Shown here piece by piece: positions 21,300-42,399 of a stretch of 64,000 bases of DNA. Numbering within the stretch: the stretch's first letter is position 1; every line of letters begins with the position of its first letter. The translations under genes and the position numbers were made by a program. The notes under the pieces were generated by a model. It saw only the letters and a list, made by a program, of their open reading frames with translations, had not been told where the DNA came from and did not search any database. The DNA comes from Okapia johnstoni (taxonomy: Eukaryota > Chordata > Mammalia > Artiodactyla > Giraffidae), in NCBI GenBank assembly GCA_024291935.2, contig JAGTYA010000026.1, positions 2,529,501 through 2,593,500 of the forward strand. Reading direction: 5' to 3'.

Positions 21300-22870
21300 G
21301 TGAATGAAGGCCATTATAAGCTCAAAATAATTATGTGGGCTTGTTTTAATCCTTAGAAAATATGCTTTTCGTGTTCCAAACTTAGCTCGTAGCCTATACA
21401 TTTCTGGCCCTTTTGCACTTTTCCAGCATGTTAGATCAGAGTAACTGCCACGTACCAGGCTCAATATTCTGTGTTTTGGGCTGTAAGGATGAATGGCCCT
21501 CTGTCCATAAAGAACTCTTTGGTCTGCCTTGTACATCATAAATGCTCCATAAACTAACCTGTGAAAATAAAGTGATATGCTGCAGTTTTCATCACTGAAA
21601 AATTTTAAGTGAATATGCAGTTATATTAAAGTAATTCATCTTCACATTTAAAATAAAACCAGAATTAAAAGATTTGTATATAAAAAATAAACAATTGCCT
21701 ACATCATCTTAAGAGTCTCACTTCCCAGAAGCAAAGACTTTTTCATTCTCTAAGCTACTTTTGTGTTGTTTTTACCTGCTTATTTCTAAATGATTTCCTT
21801 TTAGCGCCCTCAACTTTGCACATCTTTTTCTGTCTGGCAAAATTATTATTTACTGTTAAGCCAAGTAATGTACTAGAATTATAGTTTGGTGTTTTTCCCC
21901 TTACATGGCTTTTTATTTATTTACTTGGAGTTAATGGTTGCCTCACTTTTTCCATATGCTAAGGTTTCTGTGTATTTGTCACTAATTGTTTTTCCTGCAT
22001 GTTATAACAGAGCCATCATAGTTATCAGTAATTTTTGAAGTTTTTCATCTTGTCTTCTAGAACCAGCTTGCTACTAGCATGGTTCTTAATCCCAGATTTT
22101 TTTCTGGAAGCATTTAATATCATCTTCTTTTCATGCCTGATATTTTGAAATGTCACCATTGTGAACTCATTCTGGAAGTGGGGGTGTCACTGCTTCCCTC
22201 ATATTATGACTGCGGGTTGGCTTGTCTCTTGGTACAAGGTGAATGGCTATGGGTGGGAAGGAGGAATGGAAATGATCAATTATGTTGGAATATGTAGAAA
22301 AATTATTAATGTGTATGACAGCTCATTAGAGCATTCAGAAAAAAAAAATTAGTGATAGATGCATAGAAATCTCAGCGAATGGAAAAAGTGAGGCAACCAT
22401 TAACTCCAGGAAAAATAAAAAGTCATACTGAGGGGGGAACATTTTATGAGACCCAAATGAGGAGACCTGTAGAGCGTGTTCTAAGCAGAGAAGTAGCAGG
22501 TATTGGGAATGAGATAAATCACATTCATGGATGGATAGAGACCTCTGTGTGCCTGGAGCAGCGGGTGTAATGGGAGAGTGCGGGGGAGGGGAAACAGGAG
22601 CCTCTGGTGGGAGGTTTCTGAGCCACAGGTGTTTGGTTTTCTGTAACAAGAAGGACGTTCTGCTGTTGTTGGAAAATGAACTGAGACAAAAGCAGAAGTA
22701 GGGCCAGGTGGGAGGCTATTGCAGTTTCCCGGAGTGGGAGTCCTTGCCTGGAATCATCCATCCAGGACAAGGTGGAGAGTCAGTGAATGAAGGAGTCCAG
22801 CTCCGTGGGGCCTGTGACCAACAGAAGGGAGTTGCAGTGTCCGTTTGTCATGGGATGATCTCAGCATGAT
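21300..22870. other. DHCR7 intron 2, AT-rich, no recognised element
   Basis: AT-rich sequence with no supported exon or repeat. It ends in TCCTTCCCTCAG, the acceptor of the ATG exon. Confidence 0.5.
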
Positions 22871-22891
22871 GTCTCCTTCCCTCAGGGCCCC

Positions 22892-32572
<9,681 letters not shown>

Positions 32573-33235
32573 GGGGCCCTGTGCCAGGAGGAGCCCTCGC
32601 GGGGCGGTGAAGAGCGTGGCTCCCAGCCCTGCCCTCCAGGAGCCTCTGCGTCCTCACCTGTTAAATGGAGCTCTTGCCCCGAGCACAGTTTCCGGGGTTC
32701 ACACCAGCTGCCTTCTCACCAGCAGAAACCACCGCCCTCCTGTGTGCAGCGTTTCCAGGGTGAGAGGATGACCTGGTCTGCCCGCGGATGACTCGTCTCC
32801 TCTCCATCTGCAGTCCAGACAGTGGGTGTCTGACGTCAAAGGGGACGTCCTCCAGCCCCCGTGGTCGGACCCGCCGGCTGTGCGACTGTCACTGGACCGC
32901 CTTTCTGCTCCAGGTGCCGCCTGCGTCGCCTGCTTGGGGTGGTGAGCTGCGTCTTTCAGACTTTTCCCCTTTGCTCCTGCACCGGCTTACATTTGTCTGT
33001 GGAGGGCGCCAAAGGACACTGCACGAGGAAGGGCCGGCTTCTGGTTCTGGTTCTTTACAGACTCTGCACAGGTGACCCAGAGACCTTGGCCACCATCAAG
33101 GGGGTCTTCACCCAAGCCTTCTCCAAGGAGACCTGAACCCCAGCCTCGGGAGGGGACCCCTTTCTTACCATGGCCGGCTCCTCAACCCACAGGTACTCTT
33201 GACTTTTAGATGTTACTGGCCTCATAGAGTTAATA
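32573..33235 (+). other. DHCR7: DHCR7 3' untranslated region (end uncertain)
   Basis: GC-rich and not recognisably repetitive up to a Tigger element beginning at 33246. No canonical AATAAA occurs before it; the nearest AT-rich motif is GTTAATAATCC near 33230. AATAAA motifs at about 33460, 33733 and 34098 all lie inside transposon sequence. The true poly(A) site cannot be fixed by eye. Confidence 0.5.
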
Positions 33236-33245
33236 ATCCTTTATT

Positions 33246-34113
33246 CAGGTGGACGTGGAAGATATTGCTAGTTTAGTTCCTGACCACCCTGATAAAGCAA
33301 ACACAGTAAGTCCCTTACACACGAGCACGTTCTCTTCTGAGAAAGCATTTGTAAAGTCCAATTTGTTCATAAATCCAACAGAGTCAGTGCAGGTACCCAA
33401 CTAGCACACTGGCTGTTTAGTCCTGTACTGTAATAGTTTTACAGTACTTTTCCTACAAATAAAACATTTTTAATTTCATAGGACATAACTTGAAAAGTAC
33501 AGTGGTATGGTACAACAGCTGGCATACAGGGGCTGACATCGAGTGACTAGGCAAGAAGACTTATTGACTGGAGGAGGGAGACGCAGTGGGAGATGGTAGA
33601 GCTGAAGGGTGGTCAGCGGCAGGGGATGGAGGGCCAGCTGCAGTGCCACCCGAATGTTGACCAGAATACATGTTTGCATCTTTGAAAGTTTGCAACTTAA
33701 AGGTTCCTATGTAGAGGACTTCCTATATCACAATAAAGCAAGTCACATGAGTTTTTTGGCTTCACGGTGCATAGAAAATTTATGTTTACACGATTCTGTA
33801 CTCTTTTAAGTATGAAATAGCATTGTCCTAAAGGACAGCGTATGTACCTTGATTAAAAACTGCTTTATTGCTAAAAAACGCCAAAGTGATGCCCATAGTA
33901 ATGTCAAAGGTCACTGAGTTCAGATCACCGTTAACAAATGTAGCGACAGTTTTGACGTACGGCCATAGATGCCGAAATGCGACATGGGGACACAGAGTGA
34001 GCAGAAGCTGCTGCAAGAATGTCACCAGTACGGTGGCTGGACACAGGGTTGCCAGAAACCTTCGATTTGTATAAAAGCTCCATGTCTGCCAAGCACAATA
34101 AATGAGGTGCCCG
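33246..34113 (-). mobile_element. Tigger1-like DNA transposon, interrupted by a nested element
   Basis: The left end CAGGTGGACGTGGAAGATATTG and right end GCACAATAAATGAGGTGCCCG match the Tigger1 terminal regions. The interior, for example ggttgccagaaaccttcgatttgta near 34046-34070, matches the usual Tigger1 5' sequence on the minus strand. Split at 33302 by the element below. No transposase ORF remains. Confidence 0.8.
33303..33725. mobile_element. Nested non-autonomous TA-targeting DNA transposon
   Basis: Ends are CAGTAAGTCCCTTACACACG and an inverted GTTCCTATGTAGAGGACTTCC, i.e. imperfect terminal inverted repeats of about 23 bases. On both sides the Tigger sequence resumes exactly at a TA-type duplication (CA left, TA at 33726-33727 right). 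Similar sequences are common in ruminant genomes as I recall; Tc1/mariner or pogo class inferred from the TA target. About 423 bases, no transposase. Confidence 0.65.
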
Positions 34114-34610
34114 TTTAAACCTCCCAGCTCAGACGTCTGTGTGGTTTGTCTCCCACTGGTACCTGGCCGTAGACAAGGGCTCAGGCTTTAGTGTGTAGAA
34201 GGGATGCTCAGGGAACATTGGATCAGATGCTCGGGTCAGCCTCGTAGCTCTGGGTACCCATCGTGGGATTCAGTGGAGGGGCCCCCGCTTCTGCCACCAT
34301 CGGCCCTCTGCTGGGGCTGTTCTTGTGCCGGGTGTGAAAATCCATTTCGTTTGCCAAAGGGAGAAACTCCATTTCGACCTCCTGCCCCCCAGCAAGAGAA
34401 TGGAGAAACCAGAAAGATGGTGCTAGACTTGCTTCACACCTGGAGGAACCGAGGACTGGGGTGAGCTGGAAGCCCCGCGTTCTGAGCAGGGAGGGCAGGT
34501 GCAGGATAACATCTTCCCTGCTCGAGTTAGGACTGGTTAAGCAAAGCCAGGCAGGCTGTGAAATAGCCAGGAAGGATCACAGCTTTTCCCCACCTTGCCT
34601 GACTTCACTG

Positions 34611-35330
34611 TGGTTCAGTTGCTAAGTTGTGTCTGACTCTGTGACCCCATGGACTGCAGCACACCAGGCTTCCCTGTCCTTCGCTGTCTCCTGGAGTTTG
34701 CTCAAACTCATGTCCATTGAGTCAGTGATGCCATCCGACCATCTCATCCTCTGCTGTCCCCTTCTGCCCTCAATCTTTCTCAGCATCAGCATCTTTTCCA
34801 CTGAGTCAGCTCTTCACATCTGGTGGCCAAAGGATTGCAGCTTTAGCTTCAGCATCAGTCCTTCCAATGAATATTTAGGGCTGATTTCTTTTAGAATTGA
34901 CCGATTTGATCTCTTTGCTGTCCAAGGGACTCTCAAAAGTCTTCTCCAGCACTGCAGTTCAAAAGCATCAATTCATCAGTGCTCAGCCGTCATAATGTGA
35001 GCCGTCCAACTCTCACATCCATGCATGACTACTGGAAAAACCATAGCTTTGACTATACAGACTTTTGGCAAAGTGATGTCTCTGCTTTTTAATCACCATC
35101 TAGGTTTGTCATAGCTTTTCTTCCAAGGAGCAAGCGTCTTTTAATTTCATGGCTTCTGCCACCATCTGCAGTGATTTTGGAGCCCAAGAAAATAAAATCT
35201 GCCACTGTTTCCATTGTTTCCCCATCTATTTGCGATGAAGTGATGGGGAGCAGATGCCGTGATCTTGGTTTTTTGAGTGTTGAGTTTTAAGCCGGCTTTT
35301 CCACTCTCCTCTTTCACCCTCATCATGAGG
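34611..35330 (-). mobile_element. BovB LINE 3' fragment (longest, minus)
   Basis: Reverse-complement BovB from the tail (cagttgctaagttgtgtctg at 34616) through the ORF2 C-terminus to HQ-KTMALSWPSLMMRVKEE-like sequence near 35330. Frames broken. Confidence 0.9.
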
Positions 35331-35544
35331 CTGGGCCAACTTAGAGCCATGGTTTTCCTGTGCTGGTGCCCCACCCCTGCCCACTGGAGCTCATGAGTCA
35401 AAGGGGTTCCTGGGCATCTCACCAGCCACACAAGGGACTCAAGAGCCAGCCAGAGCACTGATGGCCCTAAGTACAGTGGACCCCGCCGTTTCCTTCCAGA
35501 CCTCGGGCAAATTCATTTTAAGGAGGCTGGAGGGTGGTGTCTGT

Positions 35545-35665
35545 GAGCCAGATCCTGTCTTCCCCGTTCAACAACTGTGTGACCGCCAGCAGGCGACTAC
35601 CCTCTCTGTGTCCTTGTGTGAAGAGTACGGGTAATGATTCTTTTGCCTTGTGTGAGAAGCCTTCT
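35545..35665 (+). repeat. MIR fragment
   Basis: gagccagatcctgtcttcc, acaactgtgtgaccgcca, and ctaccctctctgtgtccttg follow the MIR order. Confidence 0.5.
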
Positions 35666-36462
35666 GAGATGGATTTCCCAGGAGAGCTCTAGGTTCAAAC
35701 GTTAGGTCAGCCTGTCTATCACTTGGCCAAGTCTCATGTGTGTGTGTCAGCGTCTTGGAGCTGGGCTGCAGTTTGATCTGTTTTGTCCAGCATGCTCTGC
35801 CAACACAGTGAAGCTGGGCACCTCATGCAACACGGCAGGTTCTGCCTTTGCTCACCTCTTCTGCATGTTGATGAAACCCAGCAGGCCTCTCTGGGCAAGG
35901 ATTGGGAGCCTGGAGCTCCACCCCTGTGCATGGTGAGGCTGGTGTGTGCAGTGGGGGAAAGGGTGGTTCCCACACCAGATACACGCTGCCCACAGCGATG
36001 GGCTTGGCTTCACTGCTGTTTTGGGGGAGAGTTATTCCAGGAGTGTATTCCCCTAGGTCTTGGAACTCCCTTGTCTGGATGTGGGTGTTGTTTCATTGGT
36101 GAGAAGCCAGGCCAGGCAGTGACACACAGCCAGCTTCTCTGGGTGAAAGGCTGAGTTGAGTAGAATGTACAAAATCAAGACATAAGTTCCCACCACGTGT
36201 TTCTTTTCTAAAAAGGGCAGGTCATTCTCCCCCCATGGGGGTGAGACCACACTGGCTGGGAGGCCCGGAGGGGATGTCATTCGCTTCCAGAAATTCAGTG
36301 CCCTGCGTTGGCTCTTCATCAGTGATCCATGGGCAGACCTGGCCATGCCACCCAGTTCCTTGTCCCAGAATTCAGGCAGCAGTTGGAGGTTGGTGCAGAA
36401 CCAGTATGATCACCTGGGCAAACAGGGAGGCTCAAGAAATCTCTTGGTAACCTCATCTGTCA

Positions 36463-36643
36463 TAAGTGCTAAGTCTCTTCGGTCGCTTCTGACCCTGTGT
36501 GACCCCATGGACCAGCCCACTAGGTTCCTCTGCCCATGGAATTCTTCAGGTAAGAATACTGGAGTGGGTCCTAACCCAGGGATTGACCCAGGTCTCTTGC
36601 ATTGCAGGTAGATTCTTTACCATCTGAGCCACCAGGGAAGCCC
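36463..36643 (-). mobile_element. Bov-tA SINE with internal deletion
   Basis: ataagtgctaagtctcttcgg to gagccaccagggaagccc; about 25 bases missing in the middle. Confidence 0.88.
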
Positions 36644-36779
36644 ACTGACATAACATAAATTACTGACTTATCTTGCTTACCTGTCTCCCCCACTGGAATA
36701 CAAGCCCAGTGAGGGTAAATTTCTGATTATTTTGTGCCCTGATGTATCCCCAGACCCAGAACACCGTCTGCCACAAGTC

Positions 36780-36990
36780 AGAAGCCGACTCTTACAGCAC
36801 CTACTGTGCTCCAGCCACCGTCATGAAAACCTTACACATACCCTCCGACCCTCACAATAACCCTGCTGCTAAATACTATTGTCATTCCCATGTTACAGTG
36901 AGTGAAACTGAGGCACAGATGGTCAGTGAGACTGATGCATGGCTGGTGCAGGCTGATGCATGGCAGAGCTGGGGCTCAAACTCCATCTGG
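36780..36990. repeat. MIR fragment
   Basis: ccctcacaataaccctgctgc, attgtcattcccatgttacagtg, and gaaactgaggcacagatgg. A duplicated gactgatgcatggctggtgcag phrase follows at 36930-36965. Confidence 0.5.
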
Positions 36991-37179
36991 CGCCAGTCTG
37001 TGCCCTTTACCACCTCCCTCTGGAGCTTTCTCTCCTCTTGCTCCAGGTGTTAAATAACTAGACAGGCTATGTCATGAAGCAGTGAAGGTCCAGAGCCAAA
37101 GCTTTCCACCAGCACTTTCCAGACTATGGGTTGCAACCCGCTCTTGGGTAATAAAATCATCACTAGGAAAGGGCAGGTT

Positions 37180-37760
37180 TACGTATTATCCACAGCTGTG
37201 TTGTAAGTGACTCCTGCACTGAATGGCTTAAACTAGCAGTAAACATCGTCTCACCCAGTTTCTGAGGTTCATGAGTCCGGAAGGAGCTTAGCCAGGTGGT
37301 TTTGGTTTAAGGTCTTTCACAGGGTTGCAGGCGAGGTGTTGGCCAGGACTACATCATCTGAAAGCTTGACTGGGGCTGGAGGACTTGCTTGCAGGGTGGC
37401 TCCATGTGTGTTTGGCAATTGGTGCTGGCTTCAGGCTTCCCTGGTAGCTCAGCTGGTAAAGAATCTGCCCACAGTACAGGAGACCCCAGTTTGATCCCTG
37501 GGTTGGAAAGATCCCCTGGAGAAGGGTGTGGCAACCCACTAGAGTATTCTTGCTTGGAGAATCCCCATGGACAGAGGAGCCTGGAAGGCTACAGTTCATG
37601 GGGTCGCAAAGAGTCGGACATGACTGAGTCACTAATGTACGTGTTGGCTGGGGGCCTCAGCTTGTCACCATGTGGGCTTCTCCACAGGCTGCTCAAGGGT
37701 CCTCCCAACATAGCGACCCCCATAGTGGGGGAACCCATTCACACAGCATCCTTTACACCA
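37180..37760. repeat. Old mammalian repeat split by Bov-tA
   Basis: ggagcttagccaggtggttt, cacagggttgcaggcgaggtgttgg, catctgaaagcttgactggg, then after the SINE gttggctgggggcctcagc and catgtgggcttctccacagg. A related copy lies at 61090-61240. Family not named with confidence. Confidence 0.5.
37434..37632 (+). mobile_element. Bov-tA SINE
   Basis: ggcttccctggtagctcagc to gacatgactgagtcacta. Interrupts an older repeat (37180-37760). Confidence 0.92.
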
Positions 37761-38204
37761 ACCTTGGAAGTCCTGCACCCCCACCTCTGTGATATTCCAC
37801 TGGTGACACAAGTCAGTGCCTTTCAATGTGGGAGGGGGCTACACAGGGGTTACCAGCAGCCAGAGGTGTCATCTTGGAGGCAGGCTGCCATAGGTTACTT
37901 GACAAGGAAACTTGCAGAGGTCCCTGGAGGTCGCTGATGCTGGCAGGTCTGACGGTGGCAGAGTTCCACTAAGAGGTGAGAGCATGTCACCCTCCACCGA
38001 CTGCACCTCCTGCTGGGGTCCAGGGCTCACTGTGGCCTGTAGCTGCTGCCTGCCTCTGCCTTCTGGCCTGTCACCCGGATGGTTCCCCACACCTGCCACT
38101 CAACAAAGAGCACCTGAGCAACCCCCGGACGTGCATCAGAGAACTCGGTCAGGTGATGAGGCCTCTTATGATCAAGGGGGAAAGGAGGGGCTTTTCAATA
38201 AAAA

Positions 38205-38561
38205 GTGTTTTATTTTATTTTTTAAAACTTGCTTATTTTTGATTGTGCTGGGTCTTCATTGTTGTGCGAGGGCTTTCTCTGATTGCAGTGAGTGGGAGGC
38301 TACTCTGTTGTGGTGGACGGGCTTCTGATTGTGGTGGCTCTCTTGTTGCCAAGCATGGGCTCTAGGGCATGTGGGCTTCAGTAAGTTTCAGCACGCAGGC
38401 TCAGTAGTTGTGGCTCCAAGGCTCTAAAGTGTGGTCTCAGGAATTGTGGTGCATAGGCTTAGCGGCTCCATGGTATGTGGGATCTTTCTGGACCAGGGGT
38501 CAAACCCGTGTCCCCTGCACTGGCAGGCAGATTCCTATCCACTGAGCCACCAATGAAGTCC
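38205..38561 (-). mobile_element. CHR-type SINE adjacent to the provirus
   Basis: tttttgattgtgctgggtctt to ccactgagccaccaatgaagtccc. Ends about 95 bases left of the provirus. Confidence 0.82.
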
Positions 38562-38659
38562 CTAAAAATTGTTTTAATTAAAAAATAATAAATGCAAACT
38601 TGGGTCAGATGACTACCCAAATGGAAGAAAATGAATCTTGACTCCAGCTCACATCATAT

Positions 38660-38929
38660 TGTTGACTGAGTGTAATTTCCTCGGTTCTGTCTCACCACAG
38701 CAAAAATTTGAGGCAGCGGATCAGTGTTACAGCTCAGTTACAGCTTAGTTTTATTTGGCAAGCAAAGGAAAAGACATCCTTGAGGTGTGTGTGTGTGGGG
38801 GGGACCAACCCTGAAGATGGGAAGAGAAGAGGGAGGCTCAGTTTTGGCTCCTCTTTCTATATGTTTTTTCTCCTCCCCCCTGAGCCAGCCCTGCCTGTGC
38901 AAATTGAGCTAGCCAAGAAGGGGGCATGA
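38660..38929 (-). repeat. Provirus 3' LTR, truncated
   Basis: Matches the 5' LTR from the middle of U3 to the terminal CA (about 270 bases). The first part of U3 and the polypurine tract are missing, so env-like sequence joins U3 directly. Includes a (TG)n and poly-G stretch near 38785-38802. Confidence 0.7.
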
Positions 38930-38934
38930 ATGAT

Positions 38935-39615
38935 ATTTTCCATGTTTAGGTATAGTTTTATATACACCTGTTTACCTGGCACTGCATGTTGTAGCTTGTT
39001 GACACAGACAGAGACAAAACGGGTTAGACAATTGGTAATACGTGGAGCAGTCATAAGCAGCATCACTATGGTGCTAACAGGGGCATTAGATGGTAGGGGT
39101 ACTAGCCAACTCCAAATTCCCCCTCGCTAGGAGAAAAATCCCCCAAAAAGAGACGGTAATCACCCCAAGAACTCTCCAGCTTGTTCTTTGAGATCCTGTA
39201 GGATCTGAATGTTTTTCTTGAGGACTGTGAGATTTTCTTTAACTCAGCTGGAGGTGTTTACCCAGAAACAACACATCTCATTCAAGATGGCTCAATTTCT
39301 CCTTGTTCAGGGATCAGAAGGTCTATCTCCTGTCTGTTTTGGAGTACAACCTCTGCCAAGCTGTGTTGGCTCTTTAGAGCTGTCCTGAGAAAGCTTATCC
39401 CCAGAAACTTAACTTTGGGGGTGCTCATTAGAACAGCACTCATTCGTAGTCCTGAATAGGTATCTGAGACCTCCAGGGGCTCACAGGTGTACTGAGTGTC
39501 CTCTCTGTTTTCTTCCACAGCTTGACTTGTGAGTAGTGAATCCAGGAGTCCTGTCCTGGTACTTTGACTGCTGTGGGGGTAGAAAGTAGTACAGGGTAGG
39601 GGCCCTTCCATGCGG
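38935..39615 (-). pseudogene. env transmembrane-subunit remnant
   Basis: Contains the conserved heptad region SLAEVVLQNRQEIDLL near 39300-39370, an ILQDLKEQAG segment near 39170-39210, and a cytoplasmic-tail-like CLTRFVSVCVNKLQ near 38985-39030. The surface subunit is absent. Stops and frameshifts separate the pieces. Confidence 0.6.
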
Positions 39616-39649
39616 ACTGGAGTTGAGCCTTTGAGGACCCATCTTTCCA

Positions 39650-40740
39650 GACTTTTAATTAGGACTGAGTCCCTGGAACATATAGTGGTGGCTTCTTAGA
39701 ATCTTTTGGGTCCTGGATGACACCCCACAAGCATATATCCTGTTGGAGTTGCCCAGTGGCCATAGTGTAAGACTGGAGGGTCTGAGCCTCTGGATCTAGG
39801 AAGAGGTCATTGACATAAACAAAAGGTCTCCCATATAGCATCTCATAAGGACCAAGACCAACCTGTTCCTTAGGGGCAATATGGCTGCAGAGGAGAGCTA
39901 TTGGTAAAGCCTCCTTCCATCCCAGGGAGGTCTCCTGGGTTATCTTTTTTATCACTGATTTTAATAATTGGTTGGCTCTTTCTACTTTTCCTGAAGACTG
40001 AGGCCTCCAGGCACAATGGAGATAATAAGTAAGGCCCAATGCTTTAGATGGCTGGATGGCATCACCGACTCGATGGACATGGGTTTGGGTAGACGTGATT
40101 CATGGGGTCGCAAAGAGTTGGACACAACTGAGTGACTGAACTGAACTGAACTGAACTGAATGCTTTAGAGATCCCTTGGGTGACCTTAGAAGAAAATAAT
40201 GTCCCATTGTCACTTTGTAATGACCTGGGCAGACAAAATCTCGGAATAATTTCAAGGAGCAGTTTTTTTTTTTTTTTTTTTTTTTTACCACCTCCTCAGC
40301 CTTCTCAGTCTGGTGGGAAAGCCTTCAATCCATCCTGTGAATGCATCTATCATGACTAATAGGTATTTATACCCTTGAGAAACTGGTATCTGGGTGAAGT
40401 CCATCTGCCAGTCTTCTCCTGGGTAGGTCCCATGCCACTGGATGGGCTGGGCCAGCTGGGGTCTTCAAGCTCCTTGGGGGTTGTTTAATTGACAAGTGGG
40501 ACAAGAGGAGACTACTTGCCTTATAGTCGTTTGGAGGCCTGTTCCTCTGAAGGACCTTTCTAGTCATCTTTGGAGGGCCTTTTCCCCTAAATGAGTGGTG
40601 GCATGTAAGGACTTAACCAACTTCCACTGGAGGTTCCCAGGCAGAAAAAGGAGTCCCTCCTTTTGGAACCACCCAGTATGAGCCTCTTGAAAGCCCTCAC
40701 TCTTAGCTTTAAGAGTCTCACCTTCAGTATATGAAGGAGT
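39650..40740 (-). pseudogene. Retroviral integrase remnant
   Basis: The C-terminal half is clearest: Y-x-L-H-C-A-W-R-P-Q-S-S-G-K-V-E-R-A-N at 39950-40030, followed by a glycine-proline stretch GLGPYEMLYGRPF. Interrupted by a BovB insertion at 40049-40158, just upstream of this segment, and by frameshifts before it. A run of 24 T (A on the coding strand) lies at 40264-40287. Confidence 0.75.
40049..40158 (+). mobile_element. Short BovB 3' end inside the provirus, with target duplication
   Basis: 110-base 3' end finishing in four ACTGA repeats, flanked by aatgctttaga at 40038-40048 and 40159-40169 (11-bp target-site duplication). Confidence 0.9.
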
Positions 40741-40749
40741 TTCTGACAA

Positions 40750-42130
40750 ATTGGTCTATGGAACTAAGGTGGCAAACCCTATTAGGTCATTGCTCTGTAA
40801 CGCTGCCTTCTTGGCTGCCTGATCGGCTGCTTGGTGCCCTCGTGCCACTTCCGTGCCCCCTTTTGGGCGTCCTTTACAATGGGAGACTGAGACCTCAGCG
40901 GGCAGGTGGGCTGCCTCCAAGAGCCTAAGGATTTGATTTTGAGCTAACACTCCCAAAGCTATTCCTTCCTTTTTGTGGAAATAAAGTTGGAATTTTGGGG
41001 GGGATCTGGCAACCTCAAGGCGGGTGCTTGAGTTAAGACCTGTCTCGGTGTAGTCTCTGCCTTCTTTTGAGGAGTTCCCCACATCCGTGAGGTTGAATCA
41101 TCCTGTCCCTTCAAGCTTTCATAAAAGGGCTGGGCAAATAGCCCATAGTTGGGTATCCAGATTCTACAATTCCCAATTAGCCCCAGGAAAGCTCGCAATT
41201 GTTTTTGAGTCCTGGGGGAGGGTAATTGGAGGACTCCTTGTACTCTGTCAGAGGACAGCCTCCTGGACCCATGTGTAATCTGAACTCCCAGGTCAGTGAC
41301 CTTTGTCTCGACCATCTCTGCCAAAAAGTTTAAAACCTGAACTGCAGGTTGTTGGGCACTTTTCTCACCTGGAGAGCAGATTAGTAGGTCGTCTACCTAT
41401 TGTAATATTTTCCCATTAGGTCCCAGGTCCAGACCTAGGAGATCCCGGCTAAGAGCCTGCCCAAACAGGTGGGGCTCTCTCTGAACCCCTGAGGCAATAC
41501 TGTCCAAGTCATCTGTTGGTGTTTTTCTCCTGGAGCCTTCCACTCAAAGGCAAAAAGATATTGGGATTCTTTAGCCAGTGGTTTGCAAAAGCATGCATCT
41601 TTGAGATCCAGGACTGTAAACCACTTGGCACTGGGTGGGATTTCTCCCAAGATTACATAGGGATTGGAAACTGTGGGATGGAGGGGGACTGCAGCTTCAT
41701 TTATGATCCGCAGATCTTGAAACATTCACTGAGCCCTGTCCTTTCTCTTTACAGGGAGGATCGGGGTGCTACACAGCGAATTGGTGGGGATTGATTTCCC
41801 ATAGGCAAAGGATTCATTCATTAGGGGCTATAGTCCTTCCTGAACTTCCCTTCTGAGGGGATATTGTTTCTGGCTTGGAAACTGAGTGGGATCTCAGAGG
41901 ACAGTGGTGACCAGTTCAGCTTGGTGGGTTTGCCCAGGAGTCCCCTGGTCCTATGCCTGGGGGTTAATTTTGTCCTCAATAGTTTTTGGTCCCTCTCTAT
42001 TGGAGAAGGTGTAATGGGCTCCTCAGTAGTAGCCAGAAGCTGTAGGGTTCTAGGGGCTGGAAAGCTTCCCATCACAAAGATGGTCCCCAGTTTAGTGAGT
42101 ATATCTCTTCCCAGTAAGGGAGTAGCATAC
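40750..42130 (-). pseudogene. Retroviral reverse transcriptase / RNase H remnant
   Basis: Fragments in several frames: FTVLDLKDACF and TWTVLPQGFRESP (palm and fingers) at 41435-41725, QLRAFLGLIGNCRIWIPNYG (connection) at 41100-41230, and HCKGRPKGGTEVARG-HQAADQAAKKAA (RNase H) at 40790-40920. The tyrosine codon of the YVDD-type motif is TAG at 41397-41399. Confidence 0.8.
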
Positions 42131-42362
42131 GCAGGGACCACCAGTGTCCAAATATGGGAAATAATTCGTCCATCCCAGCAACAAAGAAGTGTTCAGGTGA
42201 ATCTTTTTGTAATTGTTTTTCCTGTAGCACCCAAAATGGTACAGGTTTGGGAAGAGAAGGCTCTGGAGTAGGAGTCAGGACAGAGTAGGTAGCCCCTGTG
42301 TCAACCAAGAAATTCTCAGACCTACCTGCCGCATCCAGTTGCACCCTTGTCTCCAGCCCCAT
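42072..42362 (-). pseudogene. Retroviral protease remnant
   Basis: The aspartic protease motif FLVDTGATYSVL is visible near the start of this 96-codon open stretch. The flap and C-terminal part continue in other frames. Confidence 0.7.
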
Positions 42363-42399
42363 AATGGTTATCTGTGACAGGCAGGCTGGCTGGAGCAGG

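Noticed and set aside
34098..34103. AATAAA as the obvious DHCR7 poly(A) signal
   Set aside because: It is the normal terminal sequence of a Tigger element about 1.5 kb past the stop; possible but not supported.
34629..35000. 123-codon plus-strand open frame (and similar ones at 43772-44131 and 62645-62953)
   Set aside because: These are antisense readings of BovB and have no independent support.
39116..39128. GAGGGGGAA on the minus strand as the provirus polypurine tract
   Set aside because: It lies inside env-like coding sequence (a tryptophan-rich membrane-proximal stretch), and no LTR start matches the 5' LTR here.
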